Origin: Bacteroidota bacterium
GTDB lineage: Bacteria; Bacteroidota; Bacteroidia; B-17B0; Aurantibacillaceae
Reading direction: 5' to 3'
DNA: 6,592 nt
NCBI GenBank assembly: GCA_005800865.1
Contig: SYEI01000118.1
Location: 1 to 6,592 of the forward strand
Made by a program: the position numbers and the translations under genes. Each line of letters begins with the position of its first letter. Within the stretch, counting starts at the first letter, position 1. This document shows positions 1 to 6,129 of the stretch, piece after piece. The notes under the pieces are model-generated. The model saw only the letters and a list, made by a program, of their open reading frames with translations. It ran no database searches and was not told the DNA's origin.

Positions 1-846
1 TGTTGGTCCATAGGATGCCCAAACTCCACCTACATTAGCTGCAACTCTTACATTATAAGTTCTACCTACTTGTATACCAGAAACGTACGATAATTTGAAT
101 GTGGTTTGAGTATTATTTCTAACATTTACAACATTAAGAGGCTGTGTCACGTCAACCACTTCAACTCTATAATTACCTGCGCCTGACACCGCGTTGAAAT
201 TTAAAGTTTGGGAAGCTGAGCTTGCAGTAATATTACATGATCCAGATGATAATTGAGTTGTTGGGATCGATGAAGGAGTAGTTATAGAGCAAGTGTTCCC
301 GTATGGCTGCCATGCTCCATTCACAAATGCGCTAATACGAATGTCATAGGTTCTATTGTATTGCACCCCTGAAATCCACGATAATGAAAAATAGTTTACT
401 GTATTGTTTCTAACATTAACTACGCTGAACGATTGAGCTGCGTTTATAATTTCAAATCTGTAATTAGTTGCTCCTGAAACCAAAGGGAAATACAAATACT
501 GATTTAGTGTATTTAAAGTGATGTTACATGATCCAGCGCTAAATTGAGTTGTTGGTATAGCTGCTGCTGCTGGTGTAGTCACTGTGCAAGTATTGCCATA
601 TGGTTGCCAAGCACCTCCTGCAAATGCAGAAATTCTAATATTATATGTTCTGCCATATTGAATTCCGGATACCCATGACATTCTAAAAACTGTTTGATTA
701 TTTCCTCGAACATCTACAACGTTAAATGGTTGCTGCGCATTTTTAATTTCCAATCTATAGTTTGAAGCTCCCGAAACCGATGAAAAGTTTAATACTTGAT
801 CAAGAGCACTAAGAGCTGCACCACAAGATGTTCCAGTTAATACAGG
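1..846 (-). repeat. Three tandem FN3-like repeats of about 97-99 residues, last one truncated by the window edge
   Basis: Repeat units cover residues 551-649, 650-746 and 747-832. Each has a first Cys (558, 657, 754), then SGAxNYRxE, a VDVR/VNVRNN strand, SGIQYxRTYxxR and WQPYGNTC with a second Cys. The second Cys (637, 736) lies exactly 79 residues after the first in both complete units. Such units recur in Bacteroidota secreted proteins, often before a C-terminal sorting domain. The precise family name cannot be fixed by eye; FN3-like is inferred from size and beta-strand pattern. The unit is interrupted by the window edge just where the second Cys of copy three is expected. Confidence 0.85.
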
Positions 847-2496
847 ACCAGGACAACTAGAAACTGAAATCGAATTAGATATTGAAGTCAAACATCCATT
901 TGCATCAGTCGCATTAATTGTATACACTGTAGTGGAGACTGGATTAACAGTTTGTGAAGCACCAGATAAGTTACCTGGATTCCATGTATATGTTGCCAAG
1001 CCTGTTCCTCCAGTTGACGAAACAGATAATCCAACATCGCCTCCAATACAAGCAGTAGTGTTAGTTGTAGGACTTGTTAAGGTAAATGCCGTTGGTTCAG
1101 TAATACTAACCGTAACAGATGAAGAACTTCCACATTCATTTGATATATTACATGTATAAATTCCAGAAGATAAATTACTTACGGAACTTGTGGTATTTCC
1201 ACTTGGCACCCATGAAAATGTTTGGCTTACACCTCCAGTTGCTGAAACTGTAGCCGTTCCTGTTGATTGACCATTACAAAGTACGTTTGTTTGCCCAACT
1301 AAATTAGCTGTAAGTGTAGGGCAAGTCATTAATAATCGTGCTATGGATACTCTACTCGTACCTGCGTATGTTGTAAATTGACCACCAATGACTAATTTAC
1401 CATCACTTTGAAATGTGCTTGCGAATATAGTATTGTTAGCTCCTGCTCCAGGAGTAAATGTTAGGTCAAGTGTTCCGTCTGTATTTAAACGAGCAATTTT
1501 ATTTCTGCTAACACCATTATATGTAGTAAATTGACCAACGATGATTATTTTTCCGTCTGGTTGAATATTAATTGATGTAACTGTGCTATTGGCTCCTGTA
1601 CCAGTATTAAAAGTAGGATCAATTGTTCCGTTACTGTTTACCCTCGCAATATTGTTTGAAGATACTCCATCGTACGTTGTGAAAAAACCGCCGATAATTA
1701 TCTTTCCATCGGCTTGCAATTCGCATGCTCTAACTACCACAGTACCAGTGCCGGTTGGTCCAGCACCACTTGAGAAAGTTGCATCTAAAGTTCCTGTTGA
1801 TGTAATACGCGCAACTCTTACGGCACCTGCACCATTGTAGGTGGTAAACTGCCCACCTATTATCATTTTCCCATCGTTTTGCAAAGCTAACCCGTACACG
1901 GTATTATTTGCCCCAGACCCTGGATTAAAAGTGTTGTCTATACTTCCAGTAGCATTTGCTCTAGCAATTCTAGCTCTTGCAGTGCCATTATATTGAGTAA
2001 AAGTACCCACAATAACTACTTTTCCGTCATTTTGAAGTATGGCATTATTTACAATATTATTTGGCCCATTTCCTTGATTAAAAGTAGCATCTAAACTTCC
2101 ATTTGTATTTAATCTTAGTAATCTTCTGTTAGCAGCAGCAGCAAAAGTTGTAAATGTACCAGTTGCTAATATTTTTCCATCAGGTTGAATAATTATTTTA
2201 TTAACAGAATTGTTAAAACCTACGCCAGGTGTAAATGTATTATCTATCGATCCGTCAGCATTTAATCTAATAATTCGTCCTGCAGATGTTCCATTAAAAG
2301 TTGTAAAGCTTCCTCCAGCAATTATTTTTCCGTCCGACTGAACAGAAGCACTTAATACATTCGCATTTGAGCCAGTACCTGGGTCAAAAGTATTATCTAA
2401 AATTCCTATTTGAGAAAATAAAGTGCTACATGCAAATAAAATAAACAAAACAAAGTATTTTGCTTGCATTTTTTGATTTAATAAAATTGCTTTCAT
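1..2496 (-). CDS. Large secreted modular repeat protein (delta-60 propeller, SprB-like, PKD/Ig-like and FN3-like repeats), C-terminus cut by window edge
   Basis: The frame is open without a stop for 832 codons from ATG at 2496 to the window edge, so the gene is partial. Seen: a hydrophobic N-terminal signal segment (residues 10-28); seven delta-60 repeats (33-390), each with LDxTF, DGKI and GxFTTYNG motifs; an SprB-like repeat (392-468, CNGQSTGTATV...GG...LSSGIYT); a PKD/Ig-like domain (469-548, ending TDANGC); and three FN3-like repeats (551-832) with NYRxE, RTYxxR and WQPYGNTC motifs. Known: these modules are typical of Bacteroidota surface or secreted proteins, often carrying a C-terminal type IX sorting domain. 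Inferred: exported, perhaps adhesive or structural; no catalytic motif is visible. Met10 (2469) is an alternative start giving a more compact signal peptide. It lies 141 nt after uvrA on the same strand and is functionally unrelated to it. Confidence 0.95.
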   Translation of the reverse strand, partial: MKAILLNQKMQAKYFVLFILFACSTLFSQIGILDNTFDPGTGSNANVLSASVQSDGKIIAGGSFTTFNGTSAGRIIRLNADGSIDNTFTPGVGFNNSVNKIIIQPDGKILATGTFTTFAAAANRRLLRLNTNGSLDATFNQGNGPNNIVNNAILQNDGKVVIVGTFTQYNGTARARIARANATGSIDNTFNPGSGANNTVYGLALQNDGKMIIGGQFTTYNGAGAVRVARITSTGTLDATFSSGAGPTGTGTVVVRACELQADGKIIIGGFFTTYDGVSSNNIARVNSNGTIDPTFNTGTGANSTVTSINIQPDGKIIIVGQFTTYNGVSRNKIARLNTDGTLDLTFTPGAGANNTIFASTFQSDGKLVIGGQFTTYAGTSRVSIARLLMTCPTLTANLVGQTNVLCNGQSTGTATVSATGGVSQTFSWVPSGNTTSSVSNLSSGIYTCNISNECGSSSSVTVSITEPTAFTLTSPTTNTTACIGGDVGLSVSSTGGTGLATYTWNPGNLSGASQTVNPVSTTVYTINATDANGCLTSISNSISVSSCPGPVLTGTSCGAALSALDQVLNFSSVSGASNYRLEIKNAQQPFNVVDVRGNNQTVFRMSWVSGIQYGRTYNIRISAFAGGAWQPYGNTCTVTTPAAAAIPTTQFSAGSCNITLNTLNQYLYFPLVSGATNYRFEIINAAQSFSVVNVRNNTVNYFSLSWISGVQYNRTYDIRISAFVNGAWQPYGNTCSITTPSSIPTTQLSSGSCNITASSASQTLNFNAVSGAGNYRVEVVDVTQPLNVVNVRNNTQTTFKLSYVSGIQVGRTYNVRVAANVGGVWASYGPT
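853..1323 (-). other. SprB-like repeat followed by PKD/Ig-like domain
   Basis: Residues 392-468 match the SprB repeat pattern: CNGQSTGTATVSATGG, an FSW aromatic core, NLSSGIYT, then a closing ITEP. Residues 469-548 look like a PKD/Ig-like beta-sandwich: ACIGGDVGLSV, GGTGLATYTWNPG, TTVYTINATDANGC. Both types are common in large Bacteroidota surface proteins, including gliding adhesins. Cysteines at 392, 407, 449 and 455, then 483, 535 and 548, may form disulfides, in line with export. They link the propeller to the C-terminal repeats; no enzymatic residues are apparent. Confidence 0.75.
1327..2400 (-). repeat. Seven tandem delta-60 (DUF5122-type) repeats, probable seven-bladed beta-propeller
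   Basis: Repeat units begin at the LDxTF motif at residues 33, 84, 135, 186, 237, 292 and 343. The spacing is 51 residues in every case except unit 5, which has 55. Each unit has one QxDGK(I/V/M/L) core, giving seven in all. Unit 5 holds a four-residue insertion around GPTGTGT and the only cysteine of the region (Cys258). Unit 2 replaces the usual YNG turn with four alanines. Known: delta-60 repeats form beta-propeller blades. Inferred: seven units immediately after the signal peptide make one closed propeller. The copies differ at many synonymous positions, so this is not a recent array. Confidence 0.9.
2413..2496 (-). other. Signal peptide of the modular surface protein
   Basis: Residues 1-28 carry a lysine-containing start (MKAILLNQKMQAK) followed by the hydrophobic stretch YFVLFILFA. 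Cleavage is most likely between Ser28 and Gln29 (LFS-Q), a common Bacteroidota signal peptidase I site, and the first delta-60 unit starts five residues later. Cys23 in the sequence LFAC makes a lipoprotein reading possible but poor, because Phe at -2 is atypical and the Sec/SPI site fits better. Confidence 0.8.
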
Positions 2497-2550
2497 GATA
2501 TATTGGGTTATAAATTAGTTTAAGAGATATTTATTCATTTTGATGTATCA

Positions 2551-2558
2551 CAAATGTC
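2551..2558 (-). promoter_or_regulatory. Weak candidate -7 box for the surface protein gene
   Basis: On the minus strand this reads GACATTTG, one mismatch from the Bacteroidota -7 consensus TAnnTTTG, 54 nt before the ATG at 2496. No TTG -33 element is present at about 19-23 nt upstream. The 141-nt gap after uvrA makes a separate promoter plausible, but the exact site is a guess. Confidence 0.2.
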
Positions 2559-2637
2559 GTACAAAAAAATGTTAAAATTCGATTATCCACCTCTTTAATT
2601 ACGAAATCTGTCCCTATTTGGATTTAGTTGAACGGAT

Positions 2638-5460
2638 TTAAAAGATTTTCTCTTTCAAATACCTAGCCGTATAACTTACCTTATTCTTAACAACATCTTC
2701 AGGAGTTCCTTGGGCAACAACCGTCCCACCTTCTTCTCCACCTTCAGGACCTATATCAATAACCCAATCAGCGCATTTGATAACGTCTAAATTATGCTCA
2801 ATTACTACAATGGAATGTCCTCGGTCAATTAAGGCATTGAATGATTTTAACAGTTTAGCGACATCGTGAAAATGCAAGCCTGTAGTAGGTTCATCAAATA
2901 TAAATAAGGTTTGAGTAGTAGAACTTCCTCCAATTAAAAAAGTGGCCAGTTTAATACGTTGTGCTTCGCCACCACTTAAAGTACTGGATGATTGTCCTAA
3001 TTGCACGTAACCTAATCCAACTTCCTGTAATGGTTTTAAGCGTTCAATAATGCGTTTACAAATCCTATCGCTTTCATCTTGACTAAAATAAATCACGGCA
3101 TCATCAATCGTCATTTCTAAAACATCACTGATGGATTTTCCTTTATATAAAATTTCTAGAGTTTCAGCCTTAAAACGTTTGCTGTTGCAGGCTTCACATG
3201 GTAATGAAATATCAGCCATAAACTGCATTTCAACAGTGATGGTTCCTTCGCCTTCGCAAACTTCGCATCTTCCGCCATCTACGTTAAATGAAAAATGAGA
3301 AGGCTTGTAATTGCGAACTTTTGCTAAAGCTTGTTCCGAAAATAAATTTCGGATTTCATCGTATGCTTTTGTGTAAGTTACAGGATTACTGCGAGAAGAT
3401 TTACCGATTGGGTTTTGATCAATAAATTCAACATGTTGAATTTGTTTTAAGCTTCCTGAAATTTTATCACTTTTTGCATTCGCAAAATAGCCTTCTAAAT
3501 GTTTTTTGACATTAGGGTATAATACTTTTTTGACTAAGGTTGATTTTCCTGAGCCGCTCACACCTGTAACGCAGCACAATGTATTTAAGGGAAATTTAAC
3601 AGTAATATCTTTTAAATTGTTCTCCGTAGCATTATGAACTTCAATAAACTCTTTCCATTTGCGGCGTGTTTTTGGAACTTCAATTCGTAATTTATTAGTT
3701 AAATATTTTGCTGTAAAGCTTTTCGAATCTTTTAATAAATCTTTTTGATTGCCTTGAAATACGAGCTCTCCACCATTGGTTCCAGCTTCTGGCCCAATAT
3801 CAATAAGTTGATCAGCCGCTTGCATAATTTCTTCATCATGCTCAACAACGATGACTGTATTGCCTTGTGCTTTCAGAGATTTTAAAACACCGATTAATCG
3901 TTCGGTGTCTCTAGAATGTAAACCAATGCTTGGCTCATCTAATATATATAAACTTCCTACTAAACTACTACCTAAAGATGTTGCTAAATTAATACGTTGA
4001 CTTTCTCCGCCGCTCAAAGTATTGGCAACTCGATTTAAACTTAAATAACCTAAACCAACATCTAATAAAAATTGTAAGCGGCTATTAATTTCTAATAACA
4101 ATCGTTTAGCAATAGATGTATCGTGTTCGTTAAGTTTTAGTTTTTTAAAGAAAGAAGCAATATCTGAAACGGGCATTAGTACTAATTCAGAAATACCCAT
4201 ATCGCCGATCTTTACATAGTTAGCGTCTTTACGCAACCTTGTGCCGTTACAATCAGGACAAGATGTCTTGCCACGATAGCGAGCTAACATGACGCGGTAT
4301 TGTATTTTGTAACTTTCTTTTTCTAACATTTTAAAGAAAGCGGTGATACCTTCAAAATGTTCGTTACCGCTCCATAATAAATTATATTGCGCTTTAGTTA
4401 ATTGTGCAATAGGTTTATGTATGGGGAAATCAAATTTATGTGCACTCTTAACTAATTGATTTTTGTAATAGGACATAGTTTCGCCGTTCCAACAAGCAAC
4501 AGCACTGTCATATACAGAAATACTTTTGTTTGGAATGGCTAAATCAGGATCAATGCCAATAATACTTCCAAAACCTTCGCAGGTTTTACAAGCACCTATT
4601 GGATTATTAAAGCTGAAAAAATTCATGTCAGGTTCTTCAAACGACATGCCATCAGCTACAAATAAATTAGAGAAATGATGTTCATTATATGATTTGTCTT
4701 TCTTCTCAATAAAAATTTCACATTCTCCGTTCCCTTCAAAAAAAGCAGTTTGCACACTATCCGCTACACGGTTCTGAAAATCTTCATCGGTAATATCAAC
4801 AACAATCCTATCTACCAATAAAAAAATAACATCTGTCTTTTTTGATTTTTTTGCATCAAAGTCAGATATTTTAGCAATTTGATTATTTACTAAAACCCTT
4901 GCAAAACCTTGTTGATTCAATAAATCTAAATGTTTGGCTAAGTCTCTGTCTTTTGGAACAATTAATTTTGATAAAATTAAACATTTGGTTTCGTTGCTTA
5001 ATGTGTTTACAAAATCAACCACATCACTTACTGAATCACGCTTGACGATTTTTCCAGAAACAGGACTGTAGGTTTTACCAACGCGCGCGTATAATAATTT
5101 TAAGTAATCATAAATCTCGGTAATAGTACCAACAGTGCTGCGTGGGTTACGAGAAATCACCTTTTGCTCAATAGCAATGGCAGGAGAAATTCCTTTGATA
5201 TAATCTACTTTTGGTTTCTCTAAGCGTCCTAAAAACTGACGAGCATAGGCAGATAAACTTTCTACATAACGTCTTTGGCCTTCTGCATATAATGTGTCGA
5301 ATGCTAAAGATGATTTACCAGAACCTGATAAACCAGTTATCACAATAAATTTATTTCGAGGTAATGCCACATCAATACCTTTAAGGTTATGCATGCGAGC
5401 ACCTTTTATAATAATAAATTCTTTAGGATTGAGCGTAGTGATGTCTTTTTGAGTAGCCAA
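2638..5460 (-). CDS. uvrA: UvrA, excinuclease ABC subunit A
   Basis: UvrA is the dimeric ABC-type ATPase that scans DNA with UvrB, detects bulky lesions and loads UvrB in nucleotide excision repair. The protein has 940 residues, the usual family length. NBD I: Walker A GLSGSGKS 43-50, signature LSGGESQR 482-489, Walker B ILDEP 506-510, switch His541. NBD II: Walker A GVSGSGKS 633-640, LSGGEAQR 828-835, FDEP 855-858, His889. Zinc-binding CxxC pairs lie at 291/294, 401/404, 732/735 and 755/758; the UvrB-binding and insertion regions lie about 130-400. All key residues are present. The start is TTG at 5460: an in-frame stop lies four codons upstream (5472-5470), and the next ATG (residue 23) would remove the conserved EFIIIKGAR strand. 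No frameshift is seen. The upstream exonuclease pair also suits a DNA maintenance role. Confidence 0.98.
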   Translation of the reverse strand: MATQKDITTLNPKEFIIIKGARMHNLKGIDVALPRNKFIVITGLSGSGKSSLAFDTLYAEGQRRYVESLSAYARQFLGRLEKPKVDYIKGISPAIAIEQKVISRNPRSTVGTITEIYDYLKLLYARVGKTYSPVSGKIVKRDSVSDVVDFVNTLSNETKCLILSKLIVPKDRDLAKHLDLLNQQGFARVLVNNQIAKISDFDAKKSKKTDVIFLLVDRIVVDITDEDFQNRVADSVQTAFFEGNGECEIFIEKKDKSYNEHHFSNLFVADGMSFEEPDMNFFSFNNPIGACKTCEGFGSIIGIDPDLAIPNKSISVYDSAVACWNGETMSYYKNQLVKSAHKFDFPIHKPIAQLTKAQYNLLWSGNEHFEGITAFFKMLEKESYKIQYRVMLARYRGKTSCPDCNGTRLRKDANYVKIGDMGISELVLMPVSDIASFFKKLKLNEHDTSIAKRLLLEINSRLQFLLDVGLGYLSLNRVANTLSGGESQRINLATSLGSSLVGSLYILDEPSIGLHSRDTERLIGVLKSLKAQGNTVIVVEHDEEIMQAADQLIDIGPEAGTNGGELVFQGNQKDLLKDSKSFTAKYLTNKLRIEVPKTRRKWKEFIEVHNATENNLKDITVKFPLNTLCCVTGVSGSGKSTLVKKVLYPNVKKHLEGYFANAKSDKISGSLKQIQHVEFIDQNPIGKSSRSNPVTYTKAYDEIRNLFSEQALAKVRNYKPSHFSFNVDGGRCEVCEGEGTITVEMQFMADISLPCEACNSKRFKAETLEILYKGKSISDVLEMTIDDAVIYFSQDESDRICKRIIERLKPLQEVGLGYVQLGQSSSTLSGGEAQRIKLATFLIGGSSTTQTLFIFDEPTTGLHFHDVAKLLKSFNALIDRGHSIVVIEHNLDVIKCADWVIDIGPEGGEEGGTVVAQGTPEDVVKNKVSYTARYLKEKIF

Positions 5461-5481
5461 AATTGTAGTTTAAATCAGTAT

Positions 5482-5489
5482 CAAATATA
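5482..5489 (-). promoter_or_regulatory. Probable -7 promoter box of uvrA
   Basis: The minus strand reads TATATTTG, a perfect match to the Bacteroidota primary-sigma -7 consensus TAnnTTTG, ending 21 nt before the TTG start of uvrA. Transcription would start a few nt further on, giving a leader of roughly 15 nt. No clear TTG -33 element is found at 19-23 nt upstream; that position is taken up by the palindrome at 5500-5515. Confidence 0.5.
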
Positions 5490-5499
5490 GTAGATTGTG

Positions 5500-5515
5500 A
5501 GCTGAATTATCAGCT
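5500..5515. repeat. Short perfect palindrome upstream of uvrA, possible operator
   Basis: AGCTGA and TCAGCT form perfect 6-bp arms around a 4-nt ATTA spacer. It lies 10 nt upstream of the uvrA -7 box and overlaps the expected -33 region, a place where a dimeric regulator could act. It is not followed by a T-run on the minus strand, so it is a poor intrinsic terminator for the upstream gene. Arms this short can arise by chance in AT-rich DNA. Confidence 0.35.
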
Positions 5516-5552
5516 AAACTATTAACAAGAACACACTTTTTTAGTTTAAAAT

Positions 5553-6125
5553 TTAAGCTAATCTCTTAGAAATAATTTTAGAAATATTCCCAAATACTTG
5601 TCCTGGTGAAAATTTTCGCCATTCATGGTCGTTTAGTTCGCCACCAGTAATAAAATAATAATCCAAATTAGCTTGCTTAAATTCTTTCAAAACATGCTCC
5701 TGAAAATTGATAAAGGTAATCCATCCGTCATTGTCTTGTACATCTTCAAACCATTCTTCATAGTATGAATCATCAGAGTGATGGAAGTTTAATACATTTT
5801 CGCCAATGATGATGTATTTATTGATGCCATGGAATGCTAATTCATCAATAATATCACGTTTTAATAGCATGATATCGTTATTAATAGCATCGTTCCATTC
5901 GCCTATTAATTCGATGATAGCGTAATGCTCATCGTAATCTACAAACAAAATTTTCAGATATAAGGTTTCACTTCCCATATCATCCCATTGTGGATGTATG
6001 TAATAATTGTAAACTGTATTACTAAACGTAAATTCACTATACTCAGCACCATAAAATGGCGAATCCTCATCCTCCGAAGCGATGTATAAATGTTGCCAAT
6101 TATAAAAAGGTTCTAATTCGTGCAT
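5553..6125 (-). CDS. Conserved Bacteroidota protein of unknown function, downstream of a DnaQ-like exonuclease
   Basis: A complete 190-residue protein starting with ATG 4 nt after the exonuclease stop, which suggests one transcript and possible translational coupling. No signal peptide or membrane segment is seen, so it is probably cytoplasmic. It is strongly acidic and rich in Tyr, Trp and Asp/Glu: SPFYG (22-26), YNYYIHPQWDD (39-49), IELIGEWNDAINNDI (71-85), IIIGENVLNFHHSDDSYYEEW (in 105-125) and the tail EWRKF (168-172). Alternating hydrophobic strands and helices suggest an alpha/beta fold. From memory, similar uncharacterised proteins occur in other Bacteroidota beside this exonuclease, but no named domain is recognised. 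The clustered His, Asp and Glu at 114-128 could bind metal or sit in an active site; this is speculation. Function unknown. Confidence 0.9.
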   Translation of the reverse strand: MHELEPFYNWQHLYIASEDEDSPFYGAEYSEFTFSNTVYNYYIHPQWDDMGSETLYLKILFVDYDEHYAIIELIGEWNDAINNDIMLLKRDIIDELAFHGINKYIIIGENVLNFHHSDDSYYEEWFEDVQDNDGWITFINFQEHVLKEFKQANLDYYFITGGELNDHEWRKFSPGQVFGNISKIISKRLA

Positions 6126-6129
6126 TTTG

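Noticed and set aside
932..1159. A 75-codon plus-strand open frame
   Set aside because: It lies wholly antisense to the SprB/PKD-like part of the large minus-strand gene, is rich in Val, Pro and Thr as expected from the complement of that repeat DNA, and has no start context or family resemblance.
1583..1840. An 85-codon plus-strand open frame
   Set aside because: It is antisense to the delta-60 repeat region, whose low-stop composition makes long opposite-strand frames; no protein features support it.
2427..2485. Lipoprotein signal (lipobox LFAC at residues 20-23) in the surface protein
   Set aside because: Phe at position -2 is atypical and a standard signal peptidase I site (LFS-Q) follows; secretion as a soluble or T9SS substrate fits better.
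2497..2637. Search for a uvrA terminator, riboswitch or small RNA in the 141-nt gap
   Set aside because: There is a run of seven T on the minus strand but no stable GC-containing stem before it, and no conserved RNA pattern was recognised.
5515..5548. Inverted repeat TAAACTA/TAGTTTA with a 20-nt loop, as a terminator for the gene ending at 5553
   Set aside because: The arms are AT-only apart from one pair, the loop is long and no T-run follows on the minus strand, so it is a weak structure likely due to base composition.
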